From: Paracoccaceae bacterium
GTDB taxonomy: Bacteria > Pseudomonadota > Alphaproteobacteria > Rhodobacterales > Rhodobacteraceae
DNA length: 64,000 nucleotides
Assembly: GCA_024742705.1 (NCBI GenBank)
Contig: JANSXZ010000006.1
Span: 62,001 to 126,000 of the forward strand
Direction: 5' to 3'
Positions 1-8,418 of this stretch are shown here, in pieces. The notes under the pieces were generated by a model. It was not told where the DNA came from and ran no database searches. It saw nothing but the letters and a program-made list of their open reading frames with translations. The translations under genes and the position numbers were made by a program. Position 1 is the first letter of the stretch. Each line of letters begins with the position of its first letter.

Positions 1-1407
1 CGGCAGCGCGGCATCGACATATCCCGCCGCGCCCAGCGCGATTTCGGCGCTGATACGGCCCATCGGATCGATCATCGCCGAAACCCCGGTGTTGGCCGAC
101 CGGATCATTGGCAGGCCCTGTTCCACGGCCCGCATACGCGCCTGGGCAAGATGCTGATATGGCCCGGAAAATCCCCCGAACCAGGCATCGTTGGTGACCT
201 GGATCAGGAAATCGGGCCGCCCGGACGCATCGCCGCCACGCAGCCGCGCGTGGCCGGGAAACACCGCCTCATAGCAGATCATCACCAAACCGCGCCCCGC
301 CGCCCCGAACGAAAGGATCCGCGGCCCCGGCCCGGCGGCATAGCCGCCCATCCGCGCCGCAAGCGCCGTCAGGCCGATGCGATCGGCCAGCCCCTGCAAC
401 GGCATGTATTCGCCGAAAGGCACCAGGTGGTGTTTGTCGTAGACCGGACCGGGGCGGGCGGCGGCCGGATCGACCACTGTAAGGCTGTTGTAAAATCGCC
501 CGTCCGCGTCGCGTCGCTGGATGCCCACCGCGACCGGAACACCGCCCGCCGCGCCGGCAATGGTGGCCAGCGCCTCATCGGCCCATTCCAGAAGCGTGGG
601 AACAGCGGTTTCCGGCCAGACGATCAGGTCAGGGGGCGGCGCACTGGCGGTATAGCCGACCTGACGGTCAAAAAAGCCCCACATGTGCTGCGGATCCCAC
701 TTGAGATGTTGCGCCGCGTTCGGCTGAACGATGCGGACAACCGTCTGTGTTGCCTCGGATGGCGGCACGGCGCGCTGCACGATGCCGCCCGCGGCCAGCG
801 CAACCACCGGCAGCAAGGCGACGATGCGCGCCGCCCCCGACAGGCAGACCGGCAGGATCGCCGCCGCCAGCGTCAGCAGCATAAGCCCCTGCGGCCCGAT
901 CCAGGCCAGCGCCAGAATCGCCCCGTGATTGGCCCAGATCTGGGCCGGCGCGGCCCAGGGAAACCCGGTCAGAACGTGGGCGCGCGCCACCTCGGCCAGC
1001 GCCAGGCATCCGATCAGCGCCACCCCGCGCATCGCCTGGGCATGGCGCACATCCGCCGCAGCGCCCAGCGCGTAGGCCGCGCCAGAGGCTGCCGCCCAGA
1101 ACATCGCCAGGCCACCGGCCATCCCCGCCAGGGCAAATGGCGCCATCCATCCGTGCCGCGCCGCATCGACGAAGAATGGCTCGACGATCCAGATCAACGC
1201 ATGGCCGAAGTATCCGGCGCCAAACGCCCATCCGCGCCAGGCTGCCTGCCGCGCGTCGCCTGCGCCCGACACCCAGAGTGCAAGCGCCGCGAAACCGCCG
1301 ATCGCGGCGGGCCACAGATCGTAGGGCGCCAGCCCCAGCGCCGCGACAGCCCCCCCCACCAGCGCCAGCGCGAACGACCGGGCCGCCGCGCCGCGGGCCG
1401 GGATCAT
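1..1407 (-). CDS. lnt: Apolipoprotein N-acyltransferase, C-terminus cut by window edge
   Basis: Inner-membrane enzyme that transfers a fatty acyl chain from phospholipid to the N-terminal cysteine of apolipoproteins, the last step of lipoprotein maturation. 469 residues are visible and the frame stays open to base 1; the family is about 500-530 residues, so roughly 35-50 C-terminal residues lie outside. Hydrophobic N-terminal half (several membrane segments to about residue 210), then a periplasmic nitrilase-fold domain. The expected catalytic triad is visible: E266 in VWPETAVP, K325 in YDKHHLVPFGEY and C378 in MICYEAVFP. The ATG overlaps the corC stop (ATGA), so it is translationally coupled to the last gene of a phoH-ybeY-corC-lnt run, an order common in alphaproteobacteria. 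Confidence 0.95.
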   Translation of the reverse strand, partial: MIPARGAAARSFALALVGGAVAALGLAPYDLWPAAIGGFAALALWVSGAGDARQAAWRGWAFGAGYFGHALIWIVEPFFVDAARHGWMAPFALAGMAGGLAMFWAAASGAAYALGAAADVRHAQAMRGVALIGCLALAEVARAHVLTGFPWAAPAQIWANHGAILALAWIGPQGLMLLTLAAAILPVCLSGAARIVALLPVVALAAGGIVQRAVPPSEATQTVVRIVQPNAAQHLKWDPQHMWGFFDRQVGYTASAPPPDLIVWPETAVPTLLEWADEALATIAGAAGGVPVAVGIQRRDADGRFYNSLTVVDPAAARPGPVYDKHHLVPFGEYMPLQGLADRIGLTALAARMGGYAAGPGPRILSFGAAGRGLVMICYEAVFPGHARLRGGDASGRPDFLIQVTNDAWFGGFSGPYQHLAQARMRAVEQGLPMIRSANTGVSAMIDPMGRISAEIALGAAGYVDAALP

Positions 1408-2267
1408 TCGGATTTGTCCGGCACCCGCACCCGCAAACGCTTGATCCGGCGCGGATCGGCCTCGACCACCTCGAATTCGGGGCCATCGGGATGAACGACA
1501 ACCTCGCCACGCGCCGGCACCCGGCCCGACAACATGAAGACCAGCCCGCCCAGGGTTTCGATCTCTTCCTCGTCCACCTCGTCGTGGTCCGTCAGGGAAA
1601 ACCCGATCTCGGCCTCGAATTCTTCAAGCGGTGTCTTGGCCAGCGCCATGTAACAACCGGGTTTCTCGCGCACCCAGGTCTGATCTTCGCCGGTATCGTG
1701 TTCGTCCTCGATGTCGCCCACGACCTGTTCGATCAGATCCTCGATCGTCACCAAACCGTCGACGCCGCCATATTCGTCGATCACCAGCGCCATGTGCCGC
1801 CGTTCGGTCTGCATCTTCGACAAGAGCACACCAAGTGGCATCGAAGGCGGCACGAACAGCAAGGGCCGCAGCATACTGTTCAGATCGAAATCGGCGTGCT
1901 TGCCGTTGAACCCGTGCGTCAGGGCCAGATCCTTCAGATGCGCCATGCCGACGGGGGTGTCGAGCGTGCCTTCGAAAACCGGCAGACGGGTCAGACCGCT
2001 GGAACGGAACACGTCGACCAGTTCGTCCAGCGTCACCGTGTTGGGAACGGCCACGATATCGGCGGTGGGAATGGCCACGTCCTCGACCCGCAGCCGACGC
2101 AGGTTCATCATGCCGTGGCTCGTGGTCGCCACACCTTGCCCCCCGGTTTTTGGTTCGGATTCTGCCGTACCCCCGAATGTGCCCAGAAAGCGACCCAGAA
2201 ATCCAAGGTCGCGATCATCCGGCTGCGCGCCATGCGCCGCGCCAGAACTGTCGTCAGAATCGCCCAT
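1404..2267 (-). CDS. corC: CorC/HlyC-family CBS-domain protein
   Basis: Soluble CorC-type protein of 287 residues. Two CBS domains (about residues 61-117 and 128-185, the second ending in DEYGGVDGLVTIEDLIEQVV) are followed by a CorC/HlyC transporter-associated domain (about 195-285, with LGGLVFMLSGRVPARGE). The membrane DUF21 domain of larger CorB/YfjD relatives is absent, as expected for the short CorC form. CorC has been linked to magnesium/cobalt efflux and in some bacteria to envelope functions; in this operon it sits between ybeY and lnt as in many proteobacteria. The first 45 residues are acidic and low in complexity. Exact ligand is not readable from the sequence. Confidence 0.92.
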   Translation of the reverse strand: MGDSDDSSGAAHGAQPDDRDLGFLGRFLGTFGGTAESEPKTGGQGVATTSHGMMNLRRLRVEDVAIPTADIVAVPNTVTLDELVDVFRSSGLTRLPVFEGTLDTPVGMAHLKDLALTHGFNGKHADFDLNSMLRPLLFVPPSMPLGVLLSKMQTERRHMALVIDEYGGVDGLVTIEDLIEQVVGDIEDEHDTGEDQTWVREKPGCYMALAKTPLEEFEAEIGFSLTDHDEVDEEEIETLGGLVFMLSGRVPARGEVVVHPDGPEFEVVEADPRRIKRLRVRVPDKSE

Positions 2268-2299
2268 TTATCCCGTCCATCATCGGGCCCAGCCCGCCG

Positions 2300-2800
2300 T
2301 CATTCCCTATATGGGTCATTTAGCCCCATGCTGCCAAGTATTTCGACCTCGAGGCCTTCCATCAATTCGGCATCCGCCGTGCGGATGTGATCGTACCCCA
2401 GAAGGTGCAACATTCCGTGAACGATCAGATGCGTGACGTGATCGGCCAGCGGCTTGTCCGCCGCGCGTGCCTCGCTGTTGCAGGTTTCCCACGCCAGCGC
2501 CAGATCTCCCAGCGCGATCACCGCGTCCGGTCCGGGCCGGGGCGCGGCGGGCGGCGCGCCCGGCGCCGCTGCCGCCAGCGTCTGCGCCGGCCAGCTGAGA
2601 ACGTTGGTCGGTGCGGGTTTGCCACGGAATGTTTCATTCAACCCGCCGATGCGCGCATCGTCGCAGGCCAGAAGGACCGCTTCCAGGTCATCGGGATCCA
2701 GCGCCAGACGCGCGGCCAGGGCGGCTTCGGCGCGTGCGCAGATATCCTCGAGAGCAACCGCGTCCCAGCGTGGATCGTCGGCTACGATGTCTATGGCCAT
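2300..2800 (-). CDS. ybeY: Endoribonuclease YbeY
   Basis: Zinc-dependent endoribonuclease involved in 16S rRNA 3'-end maturation and ribosome quality control. 166 residues, typical length. The zinc motif HGMLHLLGYDH is intact (H128, H132, H138), preceded by the usual NVLSWP strand near residue 66. A Pro/Ala-rich insert at about residues 76-92 is longer than in enterobacterial YbeY. It lies 24 bp downstream of phoH and 32 bp upstream of corC on the same strand, consistent with one operon. Confidence 0.95.
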   Translation of the reverse strand: MAIDIVADDPRWDAVALEDICARAEAALAARLALDPDDLEAVLLACDDARIGGLNETFRGKPAPTNVLSWPAQTLAAAAPGAPPAAPRPGPDAVIALGDLALAWETCNSEARAADKPLADHVTHLIVHGMLHLLGYDHIRTADAELMEGLEVEILGSMGLNDPYRE

Positions 2801-2824
2801 GGGTCACCCGTTGCGGCGCGGCGG

Positions 2825-3799
2825 TCAACCGCGCGCCGCGTCCGCCTCATAGGCTTCGATGATCGCGGCCACAAGCGGATGCCGCACGACATCACGGGAC
2901 GTGAAGTAATTGAAGCTGATCTTGGGAATGGTGTTCAGCAGACGTTCGGCATCGGCCAGCCCCGAAGGCACCCCGCGCGGCAGGTCGATCTGGGTGCGGT
3001 CACCGGTGATCACCATGCGGCTGCCTTCACCGAGACGCGTCAGGAACATCTTCATCTGCATTGATGTGGCGTTCTGGGCCTCGTCCAGCACCACAAAGGC
3101 GTTCGACAGGGTGCGCCCGCGCATGAAGGCCAGCGGCGCGATCTCGATGCGCTTGTCCTCCAGCAGCTTCGCCAGTTGCTTGCCCGGCAGGAAATCGTTC
3201 AGCGCGTCATAGAGCGGCTGCATGTAAGGATCGACCTTGTCTTTCATGTCGCCGGGCAGATAGCCCAGCTTTTCACCCGCCTCCACCGCCGGACGGCTGA
3301 GGATGATCTTGTCGACATGTCCGCCGATGAACATCGAGACACCGACCGCCACCGCAAGATAGGTCTTGCCGGTCCCGGCCGGGCCGATCCCGAAGGCCAG
3401 TTCGTTGGCGAACAACGATTGCACATAGGCCCGCTGCGCATCGGTGCGCGGCTCGACCAGCTTCTTGCGGGTGTTGATCTCAACCTTGCCGCCGCGGAAC
3501 ATCTCAAGCTGGTCGCCATCCTGAAGATCGGCAACCGCGCCGGTCGGGCCCATCCGCAGCTCACGGTCGATATCGCCTGGCTCGAGGCCACGGCCCGATT
3601 CGAGCCGTTGATAGAGCGCGTTCAGAACATCCAGCGTGCGCGACTGGTCCTCGGGTTCGCCCATCACCACCAACTGGTTGCCGCGGCGCAGGATCTGCAC
3701 GCCCAGCTTTTGCTCCATGTCGGCGAGGTTGCGGTCGAATTCGCCGCAAAGATCGATAAGCAGACGGTTGTCGGGAAATTCGGCAAAGGCTTCAGCCAC
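2825..3799 (-). CDS. phoH: PhoH-like ATPase (PhoH/YbeZ)
   Basis: Cytoplasmic P-loop ATPase of the PhoH family, genetically and physically linked to YbeY in ribosome/RNA metabolism. Walker A GPAGTGKT lies at residues 139-146, and Walker B (VVLDEAQNAT) follows. I chose the GTG at 3799 (324 residues) because AAGGAA sits about 5 nt upstream. The frame can be extended to a TTG at 3841, but that would place this ribosome-binding site inside the gene. First gene of phoH-ybeY-corC-lnt; separated from the upstream lipoprotein gene by a strong terminator. Confidence 0.93.
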   Translation of the reverse strand: MAEAFAEFPDNRLLIDLCGEFDRNLADMEQKLGVQILRRGNQLVVMGEPEDQSRTLDVLNALYQRLESGRGLEPGDIDRELRMGPTGAVADLQDGDQLEMFRGGKVEINTRKKLVEPRTDAQRAYVQSLFANELAFGIGPAGTGKTYLAVAVGVSMFIGGHVDKIILSRPAVEAGEKLGYLPGDMKDKVDPYMQPLYDALNDFLPGKQLAKLLEDKRIEIAPLAFMRGRTLSNAFVVLDEAQNATSMQMKMFLTRLGEGSRMVITGDRTQIDLPRGVPSGLADAERLLNTIPKISFNYFTSRDVVRHPLVAAIIEAYEADAARG

Positions 3800-3945
3800 G
3801 GGAGTTCCTTCGGGCCGAGACGTCAGGGCGGGTGTCGCCAATGGGGGCTGCTCCTATCTGGTGGTCCTGCGCGTTCCTGCCATCAGCCTGCCGAAAACCG
3901 CAGGGCCGCGCAACCCGCCGCGCCGTCTTTTGCAAAACCGTCATG

Positions 3946-3983
3946 AAAAACACGGGCCGGGGCATTGCCTGCCCCGGCCCGTG
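3946..3983 (-). terminator. Rho-independent terminator downstream of the lipoprotein gene
   Basis: Perfect 14-bp inverted repeat (CACGGGCCGGGGCA at 3951-3964 and its complement at 3970-3983) with a 5-nt loop. Read on the minus strand it is followed directly by five T residues. It lies 43 bp past the stop of the small lipoprotein gene and upstream of the phoH start, so it separates the two transcription units. Confidence 0.85.
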
Positions 3984-4025
3984 CCGAAATCGTGATCCCT
4001 CGCGGGGTGGCGCATCGCGCACAGG

Positions 4026-4337
4026 TCAGTTCGGGTCCGGGATCGACGAACCGCCCTTGAAGTCGCCTGCCGTGTATGTCGGCGGCGCCACGCCCGAGCA
4101 GATCGGCTTGCCATATTTGTCCATTCTGCGCACCTGATAGCCTTCCAGCCCGTCGTCGGCGATCCAGGTGTCGCAGCCGGTGGGATCCACATGGATGCCC
4201 CAGACCAGTTGCGACAGGTCTTTCTGGTCGATGCCGCGATCGACGGTCTTGTCGGCGGGATAGCCTCTGAGGCCTTCATCACAGGCGGCCAATCCGAAGG
4301 CCGCGCAGCACAGAAGCGAAATCTTGATGATATTCAT
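4026..4337 (-). CDS. Small lipoprotein sharing a Cys-Trp domain with the adjacent OmpA-like protein
   Basis: 103-residue predicted lipoprotein. The N-terminus is a short hydrophobic segment ending in a lipobox LAAC with the lipidated cysteine at C19, followed by D20, which in the E. coli Lol rule would favour inner-membrane retention (not necessarily valid here). The mature part carries DPTGCDTWIADDGLEGY (C55) and GKPIC (C80). The same pattern occurs in the N-terminal half of the protein encoded immediately upstream (TPDGCEVWVMDDGAEGY ... GTPVC), pointing to a shared small domain probably held by one disulphide. Start ATG 4337 lies 14 bp after the upstream stop. Function unknown. Confidence 0.8.
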   Translation of the reverse strand: MNIIKISLLCCAAFGLAACDEGLRGYPADKTVDRGIDQKDLSQLVWGIHVDPTGCDTWIADDGLEGYQVRRMDKYGKPICSGVAPPTYTAGDFKGGSSIPDPN

Positions 4338-4351
4338 GATCTTGGTCCCAC

Positions 4352-4963
4352 TTACTGGATGCACAGGATTTCGACGCGGCGGTTCTTGGCCATGCCCGCG
4401 GCGGAATTGTTGGACGCAGCGGGGGCCCTTTCGCCCATGCCGCGCACATCGGCGATCCGGGCGCCGACACCGGCCGCAACCGCCGCGACGGAATTGGCAC
4501 GGTTGTAGGACAGGCGCAGGTTGTAGGCATCGCTGGCGCGGCTGTCGGTGTGACCGATGATCGAATAGGCAAACGCCGGCGAACTGCGGAAGAACTCGGC
4601 CAGCCGGGCCTTGCCGGCCGCGCTGATGCGGTAGCTGTCGGTGGCGAAGAACTGGTCCGACTGCATCACACCGCACAGGTTCACTTCGCGGCAGACGGGC
4701 GTTCCGTCGCGGCGCACATGGTTCACCGCATAGCCTTCGGCGCCGTCATCCATCACCCACACTTCGCAGCCGTCCGGCGTGATCGAGATTGTAGGGATGT
4801 ACTGGCCACGGTCGCGGCCTTGCTGGGACGGCGTGTTCCGGCTGAACATCCCCTCGGATTGCGCAAGCGCCGGAGACGCCGGCAAAGTCACAAGGCCGAC
4901 CCCCGCGATCACGGCGGCGGCGGCAAATACGAGCAACCTGTTCATCGCTCCAAAAACGGTCAT
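4352..4963 (-). CDS. OmpA-like domain envelope protein
   Basis: 203-residue exported protein: signal peptide to about residue 34 (PASPALA), then a small domain with TPDGCEVWVMDDGAEGY (C66) and GTPVC (C91), then a C-terminal OmpA-like peptidoglycan-binding domain (about 100-203) with IIGHTDSRASDAYNLRLSYNRA-type motif and terminal NRRVEI. It probably links the outer membrane or periplasm to peptidoglycan. ATG 4963 was chosen (AGGG eight nt upstream); an internal ATG at 4945 and a GTG at 4969 are alternatives. It is followed 14 bp later by the lipoprotein that repeats its N-terminal domain. Confidence 0.85.
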   Translation of the reverse strand: MTVFGAMNRLLVFAAAAVIAGVGLVTLPASPALAQSEGMFSRNTPSQQGRDRGQYIPTISITPDGCEVWVMDDGAEGYAVNHVRRDGTPVCREVNLCGVMQSDQFFATDSYRISAAGKARLAEFFRSSPAFAYSIIGHTDSRASDAYNLRLSYNRANSVAAVAAGVGARIADVRGMGERAPAASNNSAAGMAKNRRVEILCIQ

Positions 4964-5058
4964 GATCACAACCCTGTCCCCTGTTTCGTAACCAAATCAA
5001 CCGCGCGCACGCGGTATGGCAGCAGGTGCGCGCGCTATGCCCATGATGCTACGCAAAA

Positions 5059-5087
5059 AAATAGCGTCTGTGAAGCTGAATTGACAA
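5059..5087 (-). promoter_or_regulatory. Candidate promoter for the OmpA-like/lipoprotein pair
   Basis: On the minus strand, TTGTCA (5087-5082) and CTATTT (5064-5059) are separated by 17 bp, about 95 bp upstream of the OmpA-like start. The -35 is good, the -10 is weak. It is the only AT-rich stretch in this intergenic region. Confidence 0.3.
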
Positions 5088-5127
5088 TACATTGTGTGCT
5101 TGCACGCCGATTCGGGCCGCCATGGGG

Positions 5128-5155
5128 CCCACCGTCACCGCTTCGCGGCGGTGGG
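5128..5155 (-). terminator. Hairpin just after miaB, possible terminator
   Basis: CCCACCG (5128-5134) pairs with CGGTGGG (5149-5155) and an inner CCGC-TTC-GCGG stem continues it, with a TCA bulge. It begins at the miaB stop codon (minus strand). No T-run follows, so if it terminates it is not a canonical intrinsic terminator. Confidence 0.35.
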
Positions 5156-5156
5156 G

Positions 5157-6482
5157 TCAGGGCGCCACGCACTCTCCCGAAAGCGAATTGGAACCGGACC
5201 CGACGATACGGACGGTGCGCAACTGGCCTGGCGTCACCGTGGGGTCGCTGACATGCACGGCATGCAGATGATCCGACTTGCCGACCATCTGACCCGCCTC
5301 GCGGCCCGGCTTTTCGAACAGCACGCCGACGGTCTTGCCCACCATCGCATCCTGACGCGCGCGCTGCTGGCGACCGATCAGCGCCTGCAACCGCTTCAGC
5401 CGGTCGGCTTTCTCGTCCTCGGGCACCTGGTCGCGTTCCGCCGCCGGGGTGCCGGGCCGTGTCGAATACTTGAACGAATAGGCCGATCCGTACCCCACCT
5501 CCGAGATCAGATCCAGTGTCGCCTGGAAATCCGCCTCGGTCTCCTCGGGGAAACCGACGATGAAATCGCCCGACAACAGAATGTCGGGGCGGGCCGCGCG
5601 GATGCGTTCGATCAGCCGGATATAACTGTCGGCCGTATGCGCACGGTTCATCCGTTTCAGGATGCGGTCGCTGCCCGACTGCACCGGCAGGTGCAAATAG
5701 GGCATCAGCTTGGCGCAATCGCCATGCGCGGCGATCAGATCGTCGTCCATGTCGTTGGGGTGACTGGTGGTAAAGCGGATACGCGCCAGCCCATCGATCT
5801 CCGCCAGCGCGCGGATCAACCGCGCCAGCGACCAGTCGCAAGCTTCGCCTGCGCCGTGATAGGCGTTCACGTTCTGGCCCAGAAGCGTGATCTCGCGGAC
5901 ACCGCGATCCACAAGGTCCCGGGCCTCGTCCAGCACCCGCGCAACCGGCCGGCTGACCTCGGCGCCGCGGGTGTAGGGCACCACGCAGAAGGCACAGAAT
6001 TTGTCGCAACCCTCCTGAACGGTCAGGAAGGCGGTCGGCCCGCGCGGCGCCTTGGGGCGCGCGTCGAGATGGGCAAACTTGTCCTCTTCGGGGAAATCCG
6101 TATCCAGCGCCCGCGCTCCGGTGCGGGTGCGTGCCTCCATCTGCGGCAACCGGTGATAGCTCTGCGGGCCCACCACCAGATCAACGGCAGGCTGCCGGCG
6201 CATGATCTCTTCGCCCTCGGCCTGCGCGACACACCCCGCGACGCCGATCTTCAGATCGGGCTGCGTGGCCTTCAGCAGCTTGAGCCGGCCCAGTTCGGAA
6301 TATACCTTCTCGGCCGCCTTTTCGCGGATATGGCAGGTGTTCAGAAGGATCATGTCCGCGCCTTCGGGGGTATCGGTCTGCGCATACCCCCGCGCGCCCA
6401 GCGCTTCGGCCATGCGTTCGCTGTCATAGACGTTCATCTGACAGCCATAGGTCTTGATATAAAGCTTTTTGGGGCTTTCCAT
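5157..6482 (-). CDS. miaB: tRNA-2-methylthio-N6-dimethylallyladenosine synthase MiaB
   Basis: Radical-SAM methylthiotransferase that converts i6A37 to ms2i6A37 in tRNAs reading UNN codons. 441 residues, full length. N-terminal UPF0004 domain with cluster cysteines C14, C50 and C84; radical-SAM CxxxCxxC at C159, C163 and C166 ([17 protein letters not shown]); C-terminal TRAM domain from about residue 375. The start ATG begins the typical [13 protein letters not shown]. Divergent from the gene at 6592, with 109 bp between them. Confidence 0.96.
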   Translation of the reverse strand: MESPKKLYIKTYGCQMNVYDSERMAEALGARGYAQTDTPEGADMILLNTCHIREKAAEKVYSELGRLKLLKATQPDLKIGVAGCVAQAEGEEIMRRQPAVDLVVGPQSYHRLPQMEARTRTGARALDTDFPEEDKFAHLDARPKAPRGPTAFLTVQEGCDKFCAFCVVPYTRGAEVSRPVARVLDEARDLVDRGVREITLLGQNVNAYHGAGEACDWSLARLIRALAEIDGLARIRFTTSHPNDMDDDLIAAHGDCAKLMPYLHLPVQSGSDRILKRMNRAHTADSYIRLIERIRAARPDILLSGDFIVGFPEETEADFQATLDLISEVGYGSAYSFKYSTRPGTPAAERDQVPEDEKADRLKRLQALIGRQQRARQDAMVGKTVGVLFEKPGREAGQMVGKSDHLHAVHVSDPTVTPGQLRTVRIVGSGSNSLSGECVAP

Positions 6483-6591
6483 GCGCGCAGAACCTTACCG
6501 GGATTGTGGTGGTCTGATTACCGGAAGCCGCCCCGGCTTGCAATGCACAGCGATTTGCCCAAAGGTCGCCGCCAAAACGGGCGGAAAAACC

Positions 6592-7458
6592 ATGCGATAC
6601 GCCTCGATCGACGACTTCCTCGGCAAAAGCCGCGCGGCACTGGCCCGCGGCCCCGTGGCCATTGTCCTGGTCGAAGACGATACCGAAATCGGATCGACCC
6701 TGCGCCATCACCTGCGGCTGGGCTTTGCATCGGTGCTGGCGCTGATGCCGCGCGCCTTCGAAATCGGCGATGGCCTGCGCAGCCAGGTGCACCGGATCGA
6801 CGCGGATCTGGTGCAGCCGGGGGCCGACATCGCCGCGGTCAACCGGCTGATCCGCGCGGCGCCGGGCACCTGGTTCTACTATGGATACAACGCGGAATAC
6901 CTTTTCTATCCGTTCTGCGAAAGCCGCAGCATCGGGGAAATGCTGATGTTTCACAGTGAGGAACGCCGCGATGCGATGCTCGGTTATGTCGTCGATCTCT
7001 ATGCCGAAGACCTGGCGCGCAACCCCGACGGCGTATCACGCAAAAACGCCTGCCTCGACCGCGCCGGCTATTTCGCCCAGGCCCGCCCGGCACCGGACGG
7101 CGGCGCGCCGCTCGAGAGGCAACTGGACTTCTTCGGCGGCCTGCGCTGGCGCTTCGAAACGCAGATCCCCGCCGCCAGCCGCCGGATCGACCGCATCGCG
7201 CTGTTCCGGGCACGCCGGGGCCTGCGGCTGCTGCCCGATCACCGCTTTGACCGCGAGGATTACAACACCTACGCCTGCAAATGGCACAACAACCTCACCG
7301 CGGCAGTGGCCTCGTTCCGCGCCGCCAAGGCGCTGCGCCGCAATCCAGGGCCCGCCGCCGACGCGGCCACGCTGATGTGGGCACAATCCGAGCCGTTTCT
7401 CTGGACATCGCGGCAATTGCTCGATCTGGGCCTGATGGAACCGGGGCAATGGTTCTGA
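6592..7458 (+). CDS. Glycosyltransferase-like protein of unknown function
   Basis: 288-residue cytoplasmic protein. The opening (EIGSTLRHHLRLGFASVLAL, about residues 29-48) resembles the N-terminal strand-helix of GT2-like transferases that begin with an ExxxxxxHHLxLGF motif. I see no clear DxD metal motif in the expected place; an aromatic segment WFYYGYNAEYLFYPF lies near residue 97. Later features include FFGGLRWRFE and YNTYACKWHNNLT. Start ATG 6592 chosen where MRYASIDDFLGKS begins; the frame extends upstream without an evident ribosome-binding site. It is divergent from miaB and convergent with the PhyH gene. Could be a divergent or degenerate transferase. Confidence 0.7.
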   Translation: MRYASIDDFLGKSRAALARGPVAIVLVEDDTEIGSTLRHHLRLGFASVLALMPRAFEIGDGLRSQVHRIDADLVQPGADIAAVNRLIRAAPGTWFYYGYNAEYLFYPFCESRSIGEMLMFHSEERRDAMLGYVVDLYAEDLARNPDGVSRKNACLDRAGYFAQARPAPDGGAPLERQLDFFGGLRWRFETQIPAASRRIDRIALFRARRGLRLLPDHRFDREDYNTYACKWHNNLTAAVASFRAAKALRRNPGPAADAATLMWAQSEPFLWTSRQLLDLGLMEPGQWF

Positions 7459-7460
7459 CA

Positions 7461-7539
7461 GCTGCGGTTCTGTCAGCCGCAGCCTGTCCGCCCGTCAGGC
7501 CCGACACGGGCGCCAGACGCATTTTCCGGCGGAAAATGC
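7461..7539. terminator. Two inverted repeats between convergent genes
   Basis: GCTGCGG/CCGCAGC (from 7461) forms a 7-bp stem. At 7519-7539 GCATTTTCC and GGAAAATGC form a perfect 9-bp stem with a GGC loop, flanked by AAAA on the + side. It lies between two convergent genes (stops at 7458 and 7602), where a bidirectional terminator would be expected. Confidence 0.45.
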
Positions 7540-7601
7540 AAAACATCGTGTGACCTGCGTCAGCAGGTCTCCGGTCGGCAGATACCGCAGGGCGCTGCGT
7601 T

Positions 7602-8414
7602 TCAGGCCGCGGCGGGTGGCCAGAGCGGCGGAAACCAGTCTTCGCGCAACATGTCCCCGTCGCGCATCCCGTGCCCCGGAAATGGTGGCGACGTGGGGCC
7701 GGGCCGGGTGACATAGCGCGCGTCGTCGCCGACCATGCGCAGCGAAAACGCCCGCCTGCGCGAGGCGGCGTGATTGCCACGGGCGCCGTGCAGGGTGCGG
7801 AAATGAAACGCCACCGCGTCGCCCGGCGCCATTTCATACTCGACGATCCTCATGCCCTCGGCATCGGGATCGGGAACCGGCATGTAATCCTCGCGCGAGG
7901 GATAGAAGTCGTCCTCGTTCAGCCAGCGGGTCGGCACCACGTCGCGCGGCCACAGGTGCGATCCGGCAACACAGCGCAGGCTGGCCTCGCGCACCGGGTC
8001 GAGCGGAACCCAGAAGCTGACGGTCTGGCGCCCGCTGACAAAATAGTAGGGCGCGTCCTGATGCCAGGGCGTCGGCTTGGCAGTGCCCGGTTCCTTCACC
8101 AGGACGTGGTCGTGAAACACCTGCGCGCGCCGCGACTGCATCAGGTTGGCGGCAACTTCCGCCACCGCCGATCCTTCGATCGCCGCGCGCAGCGGTGGCA
8201 GCCGTGTCCAGTTGCAGTAGTCGTCGAAGAAGCGCCCGCCCTCGCCCGCCTTCAGGTTCTCGGCGGCGTAGGGTCCGGGTTCCTGCATGTTCATGGCCAC
8301 GCCTTCGCGCAGCAATTCCACCTGGTCCCGGAAAAGCCCACGGATCAAAACGACGCCATCGGCCTGGTAAGTCTCGATATCGCCAGCGTCGATCAGCGGG
8401 TTCAGCGCGGACAC
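7602..8414 (-). CDS. Phytanoyl-CoA dioxygenase (PhyH) family Fe(II)/2-oxoglutarate oxygenase
   Basis: 270-residue non-haem iron oxygenase of the PhyH family, which hydroxylates a range of acyl-CoA and small-molecule substrates using 2-oxoglutarate. Iron ligands are visible: H118 and D120 (PTPWHQDAPYYF) and H209 (FRTLHGARGNH); R219-R221 supply the likely 2-oxoglutarate carboxylate ligand. Length is normal. It lies 4 bp downstream of irr on the same strand and may be co-transcribed with it, which would make its expression iron-linked. Substrate cannot be read from the sequence. Confidence 0.88.
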   Translation of the reverse strand: MSALNPLIDAGDIETYQADGVVLIRGLFRDQVELLREGVAMNMQEPGPYAAENLKAGEGGRFFDDYCNWTRLPPLRAAIEGSAVAEVAANLMQSRRAQVFHDHVLVKEPGTAKPTPWHQDAPYYFVSGRQTVSFWVPLDPVREASLRCVAGSHLWPRDVVPTRWLNEDDFYPSREDYMPVPDPDAEGMRIVEYEMAPGDAVAFHFRTLHGARGNHAASRRRAFSLRMVGDDARYVTRPGPTSPPFPGHGMRDGDMLREDWFPPLWPPAAA

Positions 8415-8418
8415 CGTA

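Noticed and set aside
3800-3841. Longer PhoH start at TTG 3841
   Set aside because: The AAGGAA ribosome-binding site points to GTG 3799; a TTG start without its own site is less likely.
5081-5086. TTGACA on the plus strand near miaB
   Set aside because: No -10 at a suitable distance, and it would transcribe antisense to miaB.
5094-6959. 621-codon plus-strand frame opposite miaB
   Set aside because: Shadow of miaB, which has all cluster cysteines on the minus strand.
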